Source: GYS-P2D sp964489125 (GTDB taxonomy: Bacteria > Bacteroidota > Bacteroidia > Chitinophagales > Saprospiraceae). Taken from it: a DNA stretch of 19,144 nucleotides. Numbering within the stretch: the stretch's first letter is position 1; the number at the start of each line of letters is the position of its first letter. The notes beneath the pieces were generated by a model. That model was given only the letters and a program-made list of their open reading frames with translations, searched no databases and had not been told where the DNA came from. Position numbers and translations under genes: made by a program. The stretch spans positions 1 through 19,144 of the forward strand of contig CAZAXY010000075.1 of assembly GCA_964489125.1 (NCBI GenBank), read 5' to 3'. Below are positions 1 through 6,254 of the stretch, one piece after another.

Positions 1-284
1 CTTTTATGGGAGGAACAGATACAGACTCTATGGACTGGGAAGAACAAGTGCCTACTTTAGGTATGGATAATGGTTCTACAATGGCCGACTGCCCTATAGA
101 TCTGGATATTAGCGGGACTATTCCTCAAGACACTTTTTATGCGTCAAATAACATTTTGTCCAATGGTACTATAGCTATGGGTGACACTGTAATATTCGTT
201 GCGGGTAATGAAATCATGCTCAATGAAGGTTTTACAGTCGAATTAAGCGCGGTATTTGAGGCATCAATTGGGGCATGCCCATAG
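1..284 (+). CDS. C-terminal end of a secreted protein with a 3-coathanger stack domain (5' partial)
   Basis: The reading frame is open from the window edge to a TAG at 282-284, so the start lies outside the window. About 93 residues are visible. The last ~60 have the pattern of the Bacteroidota '3-coathanger stack' domain: an ASNNILSNGTI segment, then GDTVIFVAGNEIMLNEGF, then AVFEASIGACP at the very end. This domain typically closes very large secreted or cell-surface proteins and is thought to be a small beta-structured tail. The residues before it (DTDSMDWEEQ) give no function, so the role of the whole protein cannot be stated. A strong hairpin terminator lies 53 bp downstream. Confidence 0.7.
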   Translation, partial: FMGGTDTDSMDWEEQVPTLGMDNGSTMADCPIDLDISGTIPQDTFYASNNILSNGTIAMGDTVIFVAGNEIMLNEGFTVELSAVFEASIGACP

Positions 285-337
285 TTTAGAAAAGTGTAGG
301 TGACTTGCCTATTAAGAATTAAATATTGAAGTATTGA

Positions 338-370
338 AAAAAGGAGATCGTATAATGCGATCTCCTTTTT
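338..370. terminator. Strong intrinsic terminator, bidirectional
   Basis: A perfect 13-bp stem (338-350 with 358-370) encloses a 7-nt loop, TATAATG. It has T-runs on the plus-strand 3' side and, because of the A-run at 337-342, on the minus-strand side too. On the plus strand it ends the secreted-protein gene. On the minus strand it lies 5 bp beyond the tRNA fragment at 376-406. That is where a terminator for the original minus-strand tRNA would be, and the intact tRNAs at 2710 and 19091 have the same spacing to their own hairpins. Confidence 0.85.
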
Positions 371-375
371 GAGTT

Positions 376-406
376 GTGGTCCCACAAGGACTTGAACCTT
401 GGACCA
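376..406 (-). repeat. Truncated tRNA 3' half; putative left attachment site (attL)
   Basis: These 31 bases are identical to 2709-2739. They comprise, on the minus strand, the T-arm and the 3' acceptor strand of the CAT-anticodon tRNA encoded at 2710-2783. The match stops abruptly at the variable loop, so no anticodon arm or 5' half is present and this is not a functional tRNA. A fragment that starts in the variable loop and ends just past the discriminator base is the classic footprint of tyrosine-recombinase integration into a tRNA 3' end. Confidence 0.85.
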
Positions 407-534
407 AAATCTATCTATCCTTTTTGGTAGCGATCCTAAGAAAGATTACTAGATACCAGAAGGTAACAATAAGATTTCACAGATCATATACGAGGCCAGT
501 GGTTATGCGGCCTTGGCCTTTTTACATGACGAAC

Positions 535-563
535 TATTATTTCGTTTATTTCGTTTATTATTG
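535..563. promoter_or_regulatory. Tandem 9-bp repeats, candidate operator of the toxin-antitoxin operon
   Basis: The 9-mer TTATTTCGT occurs twice head to tail (537-545, 546-554) and is followed by a degenerate third copy (TTATTATTG, 555-563). The block ends 21 bp before the antitoxin start codon. Antitoxins with DNA-binding domains usually repress their own operon through repeats placed here. The same word, within an 11-bp match (TATTATTTCGT), recurs at 1895-1905 just upstream of the 66-aa gene. Operator function is inferred. Confidence 0.4.
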
Positions 564-584
564 TAATACTAACAACCTATCACA

Positions 585-1040
585 ATGGAAACGCTGGAGA
601 AAATCACTAAACCCTCTAAGGATGAGCAGTCCTTGGCCTTAGAGTCTTACAGGACTTTAGTTTCTGTTATTGAGCAATTGAAATCGGATGTCCCAGAAAT
701 AGAAATAGAAGAAGCGAAGGAGAAAATACAGATCCCTAAAAGTGCACTCAAACTGCTTGGAGAAATACTCAAGCAAATGAGTAAGGGCGTGCCTTTCTCC
801 TTGATTCCAGTGGCGGCAGAAGTTACTACTCAGAAAGCAGCCGAAATTATTGGATGCTCCAGACCGCATATTGTGAAACTTCTTGAAGATGGCGAAATCA
901 ACTACACCAAGGTAGGCAAGCATAGAAGGATTAAGATCGAAGACGCCATAAACTATAGAGACAGCCTCAAAAGAAATCAAAAATCTATTCTCGTAGATAT
1001 AATGAAATCTGATGAAGAGCTAGGTTTATATGATTCATAG
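585..1040 (+). CDS. Excisionase-like helix-turn-helix protein, probable antitoxin of a VapBC-type pair
   Basis: The protein has 151 residues. Residues 1-70 are charged and probably helical. Residues ~80-124 form an HTH_17/excisionase-type winged helix: VTTQKAAEIIGCSRPHIVKL is the helix-turn-helix, and INYTKVGKHRRIKIED is the wing that usually follows. The C-terminal ~25 residues are a charged tail of the kind that wraps a toxin. The gene overlaps the following PIN-domain gene by 11 bp (1030-1040), so the two are translationally linked, antitoxin first. The HTH-plus-PIN arrangement resembles M. tuberculosis VapB50/VapC50, whose antitoxin is often annotated 'excisionase'. That name would be misleading here, because no integrase is present. 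Predicted role: neutralise the PIN toxin and autorepress the operon. The ATG at 585 has no clear ribosome-binding site, as is usual in Bacteroidota. Confidence 0.8.
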   Translation: METLEKITKPSKDEQSLALESYRTLVSVIEQLKSDVPEIEIEEAKEKIQIPKSALKLLGEILKQMSKGVPFSLIPVAAEVTTQKAAEIIGCSRPHIVKLLEDGEINYTKVGKHRRIKIEDAINYRDSLKRNQKSILVDIMKSDEELGLYDS

Positions 1041-1593
1041 TGTAAGATTTAAAGCTGTATTAGATACCAATGTTCTACATCCTCTGACAGTCAGGGATTT
1101 GTTATTGTGGTTTGCTTACTATGACTTGTACACCCCAAAATGGAGTAGTCATATTTTCGACGAGTGGAAATCAGTCATCATAAGAACTGGGCAAAGTCAA
1201 GAAGAAGCAGAAAAAAGAGTGCAAAAAGCGAATGAAGCTTTTCCATTTGCACTAGTGGATAACTATGAGAACCTAATAGAATCACTAGACTTGCCAGACG
1301 CTAATGACCGACATGTATTGGCTGCAGCAATAAGAACTAATGCCAATGTGATTGTTACTAATAATCTAAAGGACTTCCCTGGCGAATATTTGAAATCATA
1401 TGGATTAAGTACTAAGTCGGCTGATGATTTCTTAACGGATATTATCGATCTTAATCCTCATAAGGCTATTGAAGCGTTTAATGAAATGGTTCTAAACAGA
1501 AGGAATCCTGATTTGTCGGCTTTTGAAATACTTGATATGCTCAGAAAATCTGACCTAATTGATACCGCTAACTATTTGCATTCTCAAATCTGA
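1030..1593 (+). CDS. PIN-domain ribonuclease, probable VapC-type toxin
   Basis: The protein has 187 residues. PIN-domain acidic positions are visible: D12 in VLDTNVL, E45 in FDEW, D90 and D93 in LPDANDRHVLAAA, and D115 after the TNNLKDF turn. Together these would bind the metal ions of an endoribonuclease. Residues ~125-187 extend past the minimal PIN fold as a helical tail, a length typical of the PIN_3/VapC50-like branch rather than the ~130-aa short VapC proteins. The start codon lies inside the antitoxin gene, an 11-bp overlap typical of type II toxin-antitoxin operons. All key residues appear intact, so the toxin is probably active if expressed. The RNA target cannot be predicted; tRNA or rRNA cleavage is usual in the family. 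Confidence 0.82.
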   Translation: MIHSVRFKAVLDTNVLHPLTVRDLLLWFAYYDLYTPKWSSHIFDEWKSVIIRTGQSQEEAEKRVQKANEAFPFALVDNYENLIESLDLPDANDRHVLAAAIRTNANVIVTNNLKDFPGEYLKSYGLSTKSADDFLTDIIDLNPHKAIEAFNEMVLNRRNPDLSAFEILDMLRKSDLIDTANYLHSQI

Positions 1594-1909
1594 AAACACC
1601 CATCTCAGTCTTATTTCAATAAAGCTATAGAACGGCATTGTTTTACACATTGTAGCCTAGAGCTATGAAGAGTCAACCACAGCGCATCCGCATCGGGCAC
1701 ACGATACTGATAGCTGTAGCTGTGTACCTACTTGGTATACTTCTTCAAGGAGGCCACAAAACATAATGCTGATAAGTAGAATCTTATATCCCAGATGATC
1801 AACTGTAATAATTACCGAGAGACGAAGGGGGAATTATTAGAGATTGATTGAGAGGAATATCAAAGCTATAAGCAGACGCATGAATTTAAGATAGTATTAT
1901 TTCGTACTA
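1594..1909. other. Gene-poor stretch inside the putative element
   Basis: This 316-bp stretch contains the 33-codon open frame at 1665-1766. Near its right edge is the word TATTATTTCGT (1895-1905), shared with the antitoxin upstream region. I see no tRNA, terminator of convincing strength or longer gene on either strand. Confidence 0.5.
1665..1766 (+). CDS. Possible 33-aa single-pass membrane microprotein
   Basis: An ATG at 1665 opens 33 codons before TAA. The start is hydrophilic and basic (MKSQPQRIRIGH), then comes a ~16-residue hydrophobic stretch (TILIAVAVYLLGILLQ) and a short polar tail (GGHKT). That is the layout of a small bacterial membrane peptide, and it lies just after a toxin-antitoxin operon in a mobile segment. 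Nothing else supports it: no recognisable family and no strong promoter. A chance frame of this length is quite possible. Confidence 0.3.
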   Translation: MKSQPQRIRIGHTILIAVAVYLLGILLQGGHKT

Positions 1910-2110
1910 ATGACATTCCTTAAGTCTATCACCAAAGAAGGCTGGACTATTTATATCTACTCTCTACCGGATGAGAGGTATATGATCGAGTACTCAAATG
2001 ATGGCTTTGACAGCAAGCAGCGCAAAGAGTATGAGACTAAAGATGAGTCGCTGGAGATTCTGAAGGAGAGGTTTGATGAGGATGATCTTTCAACAATTGC
2101 AAAAGGTTGA
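1910..2110 (+). CDS. Small orphan protein of 66 aa
   Basis: I do not recognise a family. The product is acidic, soluble and has no signal peptide or membrane segment. Its N-terminal half reads like alternating beta strands (GWTIYIYSLPDERYMIEYSN), and the C-terminal part is a charged helix (ESLEILKERFDEDD). Codon use resembles the neighbours. The ATG at 1910 lies 4 bp after the TATTATTTCGT word that also precedes the antitoxin gene, which may mean shared regulation. The position inside the putative integrative element makes it an accessory gene candidate. Confidence 0.5.
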   Translation: MTFLKSITKEGWTIYIYSLPDERYMIEYSNDGFDSKQRKEYETKDESLEILKERFDEDDLSTIAKG

Positions 2111-2183
2111 ATGATATTGGATTTTTCGGCGCATACTAACTACATAGATAATTTGGTTAATCATGATACAAAACTAAAGCACT

Positions 2184-2564
2184 ATGAAAAATCTCTTACT
2201 CTTAGTTTCCATGGTGTCTGTTGTAAGCTGTGCTGTCAAAGACATCGATGATATTCCTGAAGAAAGAAAATATCTTTTAGTTGAGTTTAATGATGCAATA
2301 CCAGGAACTGTTGTTTCTGTCAATTCGGAGATTCATCGAATGACTGAAACTAAGCTTTGTGGCATCAGAGCAAATATAATCAGCACTTCGTCAAATCCAG
2401 ATAAGCGCTTTATTATCCTTAGGCCAAAGGAAGGTGAGTGTGATTTAGAAGAATACTCTGAGCATTTGGAATCTTTTTTAATAGAAAATTCTGAGTCAGC
2501 AGTCGTGTCTATTGTTACAAGGACTGAGTATGCTCAGGTAATTAAACAAGAATCTATTAAGTAA
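2184..2564 (+). CDS. Small putative lipoprotein, 126 aa, unknown function
   Basis: The N-terminus MKNLLLLVSMVSVVSC is a lipoprotein signal, with the lipobox ending in Cys16, so the mature protein is probably lipid-anchored. About 110 residues follow with no recognisable domain. They contain several beta-like stretches (YLLVEFNDAIPGTVVSV; RFIILRPKEG) and two more cysteines (in KLCGI and EGECDLEE) that could pair outside the cytoplasm. The ATG at 2184 gives a complete signal peptide. The gene is the last in the putative element before the tRNA terminator. Function is unknown. Confidence 0.6.
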   Translation: MKNLLLLVSMVSVVSCAVKDIDDIPEERKYLLVEFNDAIPGTVVSVNSEIHRMTETKLCGIRANIISTSSNPDKRFIILRPKEGECDLEEYSEHLESFLIENSESAVVSIVTRTEYAQVIKQESIK

Positions 2565-2618
2565 GGGGTATGGATATTGCTATTTATCTATACTTGAATA
2601 AGTCTAAACAAGCGCAGT

Positions 2619-2642
2619 ATGTCTCAAATAATGTCTCAAATC
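2619..2642. repeat. Two tandem 12-bp direct repeats near the right attachment site
   Basis: ATGTCTCAAAT occurs at 2619-2629 and again at 2631-2641, a period of 12 bp, about 70 bp inside the right end of the putative element. Short direct repeats beside an att core often serve as arm-type binding sites for a tyrosine integrase. That role is inference, and the repeats could also be a chance local duplication. Confidence 0.35.
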
Positions 2643-2661
2643 AATTTACAAGCGATCCAAT

Positions 2662-2703
2662 AAAAAAAGCCTCACTATCTAAGTTGTTGATAATGAGGAC
2701 TTT
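2662..2703 (-). terminator. Intrinsic terminator of the tRNA gene
   Basis: On the minus strand, a hairpin 6-10 bp beyond the tRNA 3' end pairs the strand over 2691-2700 (GATAATGAGG on plus) with the one over 2670-2679 (CCTCACTATC on plus), with one mismatch. A T-run follows, seen as the A-run 2662-2668 on the plus strand. This matches the spacing of the hairpin beyond the tRNA at 19091. Confidence 0.65.
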
Positions 2704-2708
2704 AAAGA

Positions 2709-2739
2709 GTGGTCCCACAAGGACTTGAACCTTGGACCA
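2709..2739 (-). repeat. Putative right attachment site (attR) within the intact tRNA gene
   Basis: This 31-bp segment is identical to 376-406. It covers the variable-loop edge, T-arm, acceptor 3' strand and discriminator base of the tRNA at 2710-2783, plus one base beyond. Because the repeat restores a full tRNA 3' end, integration at this point would leave the tRNA functional. Confidence 0.8.
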
Positions 2740-2783
2740 CCTGATTATGAGTCAGGTGCTCTAACCAACTGAGCTATAGGACC
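2710..2783 (-). tRNA. tRNA with anticodon CAT (tRNA-Ile2 more likely than elongator tRNA-Met)
   Basis: The 74-nt gene folds cleanly. The acceptor GGTCCTA pairs with TGGGACC, a D-arm surrounds AGTTGGTTAGA, the anticodon stem CCTGA/TCAGG encloses the loop CTCATAA, and the T-arm carries GTTCAAG. The discriminator is A and no CCA is encoded. Anticodon CAT can mean initiator Met, elongator Met or the lysidine-modified Ile2. The paired 1-72 end argues against an initiator. Consecutive C4-G69 and C5-G68 pairs, which I recall as recognition features for TilS in E. coli, favour Ile2. The 3' half is duplicated at 376-406. Confidence 0.93.
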
Positions 2784-2796
2784 TGAATTAGAGGTG

Positions 2797-2828
2797 CAAA
2801 TGTAGTTTTTGTTTTATCAATAATCAAA
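2797..2828 (-). promoter_or_regulatory. Bacteroidota-type promoter of the tRNA gene
   Basis: On the minus strand, TACATTTG (2804 down to 2797) matches the TAnnTTTG -7 consensus exactly. A TTTG (2828 down to 2825) lies 20 bp upstream as the -33 element. The -7 box ends 13 bp before the tRNA 5' end, so transcription would start a few bases ahead of the mature tRNA. Confidence 0.7.
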
Positions 2829-2948
2829 TGACCTTAGGACAGGTTTGACACAGATCAAAGACAGCTAGTTTGCAGAAATTTTTAAGACACATTCATGCTC
2901 CTCATAATATGTCGCACACAGTGGCATAGTTTCTGCTTTTCAAGAGGC

Positions 2949-3275
2949 ATGAATATTGAGGAGATAAACAAAAAACATTTCATTAAAACGGACATGTTGT
3001 TTAGGGTAGGAAAGGGCCTCTCATCTAAGCTCTTGAAGTACGAAAACAACATCATTTACCTAGAACTCGAGGTTAGAAAGAAGTGGGATAGAAGTATAGA
3101 TGCGGCAGCATATACAGTATCATATTCTTGGAAAAACGAGCACAGCGAATTTGACGATGCAATAGCCTCTAAAGTCTATGTAATAGACAGTAGAGAGTTT
3201 AATTATAAGCGTACTCTTATGCACTTGGGGGTTAAGCCAGGGTATGACTCTTATAAAGGGGTCTTCTTTAAGTAA
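2949..3275 (+). CDS. Orphan protein of 108 aa
   Basis: I do not recognise a family. An ATG at 2895 is also in frame, but it adds a Cys/Trp-rich segment that does not resemble coding sequence. The ATG at 2949 (MNIEEINKKHFIKTDML) looks more natural. The product is soluble, mixed alpha/beta, with a KKWDRSIDAAAYTVSYSW centre and a KVYVIDSREF strand near the end. It lies outside the putative element, downstream of the tRNA and convergent with the kinase gene (12-bp gap). Function is unknown. Confidence 0.5.
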   Translation: MNIEEINKKHFIKTDMLFRVGKGLSSKLLKYENNIIYLELEVRKKWDRSIDAAAYTVSYSWKNEHSEFDDAIASKVYVIDSREFNYKRTLMHLGVKPGYDSYKGVFFK

Positions 3276-3287
3276 TACTGCTGCGCA

Positions 3288-3839
3288 TCAGCTAGTACCG
3301 TCTATCATTCTTACACCATCTTTGATCAGGTCTACAATTACCTGCGGCCTAAAATAAGACGAGTCAACAATCTGATCATAGTTAGAGAGGTCTTCGAAAT
3401 CGATTCCATACAATGCCAAGAAACGTCGCTTTTCGCTTTGACGGCGATCTTTAATCTTCGCAAGCAGTTGTATTACAGAGGGAGAGTTTTCATCTGACAC
3501 TCGCTTATCATCATTGAATATTCGATCAGCCGCAATTTCGTCCTTGCAGCGTAAAAACACTTTGAAACTGCTGGGAATAAAATGCCATGCGAGGCGAGAG
3601 TCCACGATATAATTTTCATCAGAATTAGCTAGCGCACGAGTATGATCATCTATCTTTTTGTCGATAGACTTGTCCTCTTCAGAAAGTAGATTTAGCTCGA
3701 GTGTCGAAACTCCCATCTCCGCAGCTATACGCCTCTGAATATCTCCTGTAGACAGGTAGTTAAAACCCAATTGATCACGGAGTAGTTTGCCACAGGTGCT
3801 TTTACCGCTACCGATGTCCCCTGATATGGTTATAATCAT
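3288..3839 (-). CDS. Cytidylate-kinase-like P-loop kinase (AAA/NMP kinase fold)
   Basis: The protein has 183 residues. It begins with a Walker A loop, GDIGSGKST, at residues 7-15, right after the first beta strand. STGDIQRRIAAEMG follows, in the place of the substrate-binding region of nucleoside monophosphate kinases. NYIVDSRLAWHFIP, near residue 77, corresponds to the segment that holds the DSR/DGR signature in cytidylate kinases. The arginine-rich RRQSEKRRFLALYGID stretch fits the lid. The size matches the short archaeal-type Cmk family rather than the ~220-aa bacterial enzyme, so it may be an accessory kinase and not the housekeeping one. Its start lies 15 bp after the metalloprotease gene, so it is probably the last gene of that operon. 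The exact substrate cannot be told from sequence. Confidence 0.75.
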   Translation of the reverse strand: MIITISGDIGSGKSTCGKLLRDQLGFNYLSTGDIQRRIAAEMGVSTLELNLLSEEDKSIDKKIDDHTRALANSDENYIVDSRLAWHFIPSSFKVFLRCKDEIAADRIFNDDKRVSDENSPSVIQLLAKIKDRRQSEKRRFLALYGIDFEDLSNYDQIVDSSYFRPQVIVDLIKDGVRMIDGTS

Positions 3840-3854
3840 AAACTGCTTGGTATG

Positions 3855-6254
3855 CTATCTATTTAATCTGTTGTTATGTCCACATCCTATGGGCGAGCCT
3901 GGAGGAAGATCACTCAATTGTGGTAATTGGAGCTGAGCTCCATGAGTGTGGGCTTGCGCTATCAAGCTGACAAGGTATTTAGCATGAGCGCTATCTGTAT
4001 TGTTGAGATATTTGGATTGAATCTCTTCTATTGCATTGTGGGCGGCTGCAGCAACATTGATATCTACAGAAGAGTCATGCGCCAATCCGATTAGGTGAGT
4101 TTGATAAATCTTTTGCGCAAGCTCAATCAAAGCTCGATCATAGTCATCGCTAGAATTCATTCCAAATATTTCGTCACTGACCATGGACAAAAACGAATCT
4201 AAATCAACGACACTCATACCAGTCACACCGTAACGATGGACACGGGCCAATCGGTGACTATGCAATAAGAACCCCAAGGTCATATCAATATGACTTTCAG
4301 CTGGAGCAAGTGGGTCAAAGGCAACACTTGTCTTGCCATTAAAAGTCTCTTGATTGCGAGGATAACCGTACGCTGGCGGGCTGAGCAGGGCAAGCATTTC
4401 TTTAGAAAGTTTTAGATGCTCTGGCTTTATCGTATTGAGTAACGCATCAACTGCTCTACCTTGCCTTTGTGGTGCTATCGGGCTCACAGTTGATGAAGTA
4501 GCGCCGCCCTTGACAGCATAGTTATATTCTAGTCCTCCAACAATCTTAGATACGGCATCCACCTGATACCGATGGAGCAGATATATCGGCACGAGTACTT
4601 TTTCAAGTTCGCTTACTGGCGTGCCTGAAGTAATTGTATTGAGTCCCATCTGATTTAAGGCCACCCGACGCACCTCCATGAGTCTATTAAGCTCTTCAAT
4701 TGGGTCAGCCCCATTGTCCCATAAGTGTGCAGATGGATTAGCGCCGCCGGCAGGCCTGGCATCACTATCGGATATAAATAGCAATCCTTTCTGCTGGGTC
4801 TCAGATATGAGCTCCTTTAAGGCGGCAGCTTCATCCGTGCCACCGGGGTAATCCTGATAGCCATAAGTTATAGTAAACTTGTCCCAATCTCCAATCTTGT
4901 CATCATAGACATTGTCAAATGTGATCTGTCCAGAATCATCTAAAGAAACTAATGGATGGGGATAATCCATAACAGAGGCTCTGCCATTTTTACTTGCTGC
5001 GAAATTATGAGCTAATCCAATCGTATGTCCTATCTCATGTGCCGACAGCTGACGTAGCCTTGCTAGTGCCAGTTGTAGCATTGGATCATCATTATTGTCG
5101 TCCGTACCGTACGGAGATAGTAAGCCTTGAGCAATAAGAAAATCTTGTCGCACTCGCAGAGATCCCAGAGAGACATGACCCTTGATGATCTCTCCTGTAC
5201 GAGGATCAGATACCGATGCACCATATGACCATCCTCGAGTACTCCTATGCACCCATTGGATTACATTATAACGTACATCCATCATGTCGGCGCCAGCAGG
5301 TAATTCTCTAATCTGAAAAGTACCTGGAGCATATCCTGCTGCTGAAAAAGCTTGGTCCCACCATGCTGCACCGTCCATAAGCGCAGACTTGATTGGCTCA
5401 GGACATCCTGGATCTATATAATATATAATAGGCTCAACAGCTTCACTAACAGTAGCGGATGGATCTTTCTTTTCAAGTCGGTGACGATAGATAAATCTCT
5501 TCTCCAGATCCTCGGCGATTGGTGTCGCATAATCATAATAACTCATCGGAAAATATCCAGCAAATGGATGGAAAGAACGAGGCTGGTATCCATTATCTGG
5601 AAGCGCTACAAATGAATGATGCTGGTGCACGGTGACCGCATCCGAGCTAGGTGTCACACTGCGTATAAATCCACCATCTGCTTGCCCTGTAAATGTGAGG
5701 ATGGCGTCAAATTCTGTGTTTTTGGGGAAGGATTTCGTTCGCTCCATCCACACTGCACTCCGACTCTTGTCGACTTTGTAAGCGCCTTGACCAGACTGCT
5801 TCAAGCGTTGTGAGACTCCGTGAGCATCTCTCAACAAAAAGTCAGTCATATCTACTCTGATTACTCCACCATTGTGATCTTTAACCTTGAATCCCCAGAT
5901 CACCGACTGTGCAAATGCCTGCTCGACAGCTTGGCGCTCTAGGATGTTATCGCTGACCGCTCTGTAGTCGAGATTTGGCTGTATCAGAAGTATTTTGTCA
6001 CCAGTACGCTTCAGCTTGACTAAACGCTCATCACCCAGTTGGCCTCGGTCGAGACCAATATCATTGGAGCCTATTCCTGCAGATAGCGAGTTGACGTATA
6101 GGAATTCCTTATCGAGTTTGTCTTCCGATATGTGCAGCAGAAACTCACCCGAAGAGTCGTCATATTCAAAATCAAAAAAACCTTGCTGTACTTGTCCGTA
6201 AGACAGTGAAAAAACTATGGTGGTTAAAATAATTGATAACACTAATTTATTCAT
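3855..6254 (-). CDS. Exported zinc-dependent metalloprotease (DUF5117/DUF4953 type)
   Basis: With the ATG at 6254 the protein has 799 residues and starts with a signal peptide (MNKLVLSIILTTIVFSLSYG). The first half matches the DUF5117 N-terminal domain (FLYVNSLSAGIGSNDIGLDRGQ, and the DMTDFLLRD segment). The metallopeptidase half carries HEIGHTIGLAHN at ~406-417, the extended zinc motif HExxHxxGxxH of metzincins, followed by SVMDYPHP, which fits the Met-turn. A helical C-terminal region follows. The gene overlaps the upstream TMEM220-like gene by ATGA (6251-6254), which fixes this start; an in-frame ATG at 6302 would add a non-signal extension. Expected to act in the periplasm or at the outer membrane. 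Targets in this family are not well defined. Confidence 0.88.
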   Translation of the reverse strand: MNKLVLSIILTTIVFSLSYGQVQQGFFDFEYDDSSGEFLLHISEDKLDKEFLYVNSLSAGIGSNDIGLDRGQLGDERLVKLKRTGDKILLIQPNLDYRAVSDNILERQAVEQAFAQSVIWGFKVKDHNGGVIRVDMTDFLLRDAHGVSQRLKQSGQGAYKVDKSRSAVWMERTKSFPKNTEFDAILTFTGQADGGFIRSVTPSSDAVTVHQHHSFVALPDNGYQPRSFHPFAGYFPMSYYDYATPIAEDLEKRFIYRHRLEKKDPSATVSEAVEPIIYYIDPGCPEPIKSALMDGAAWWDQAFSAAGYAPGTFQIRELPAGADMMDVRYNVIQWVHRSTRGWSYGASVSDPRTGEIIKGHVSLGSLRVRQDFLIAQGLLSPYGTDDNNDDPMLQLALARLRQLSAHEIGHTIGLAHNFAASKNGRASVMDYPHPLVSLDDSGQITFDNVYDDKIGDWDKFTITYGYQDYPGGTDEAAALKELISETQQKGLLFISDSDARPAGGANPSAHLWDNGADPIEELNRLMEVRRVALNQMGLNTITSGTPVSELEKVLVPIYLLHRYQVDAVSKIVGGLEYNYAVKGGATSSTVSPIAPQRQGRAVDALLNTIKPEHLKLSKEMLALLSPPAYGYPRNQETFNGKTSVAFDPLAPAESHIDMTLGFLLHSHRLARVHRYGVTGMSVVDLDSFLSMVSDEIFGMNSSDDYDRALIELAQKIYQTHLIGLAHDSSVDINVAAAAHNAIEEIQSKYLNNTDSAHAKYLVSLIAQAHTHGAQLQLPQLSDLPPGSPIGCGHNNRLNR

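Larger units (their letters stand above)
285..584. other. Gene-free stretch with terminator, tRNA fragment and candidate operator
   Basis: No convincing gene is present on either strand. The stretch contains the terminator at 338-370, the truncated tRNA copy at 376-406, a second hairpin at 493-519 followed by TTTTT (AGGCCA paired with TGGCCT across a 15-nt loop, a weak plus-strand terminator candidate), and a short direct repeat at 537-554 just upstream of the antitoxin gene. Open frames here are short and lack recognisable sequence. Confidence 0.6.
376..2739. mobile_element. Putative cryptic integrative element between tRNA-derived direct repeats
   Basis: The element is bounded by 31-bp exact direct repeats (376-406 and 2709-2739) derived from a tRNA gene. 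The intact tRNA is kept at the right end and a useless 3' fragment is left at the left end. The unit is 2333 bp from repeat to repeat. It carries an excisionase-like HTH/PIN toxin-antitoxin pair, a 66-aa orphan, a small lipoprotein and a possible 33-aa membrane peptide. No integrase, transposase or replication gene is visible, so it is either a remnant or depends on an integrase supplied elsewhere. An alternative is tRNA duplication followed by decay of one copy. The accessory gene content and the precise fragment end favour integration. Confidence 0.6.

Noticed and set aside
493..523. Hairpin AGGCCA/TGGCCT followed by TTTTT
   Set aside because: The loop is 15 nt, an internal GGCC offers alternative pairings, and no plus-strand gene ends just upstream. 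It is mentioned only as a weak candidate.
585..1040. Reading the HTH protein as a phage-type excisionase of the element
   Set aside because: It overlaps a PIN toxin gene by 11 bp and no integrase is present. The antitoxin reading fits better, although the fold is the same.
2895..2948. Longer start for the orphan gene at 2949
   Set aside because: The 18 extra residues (MLLIICRTQWHSFCFSRG) are unlike the rest of the protein and are not a clean signal peptide, so the ATG at 2949 was preferred.
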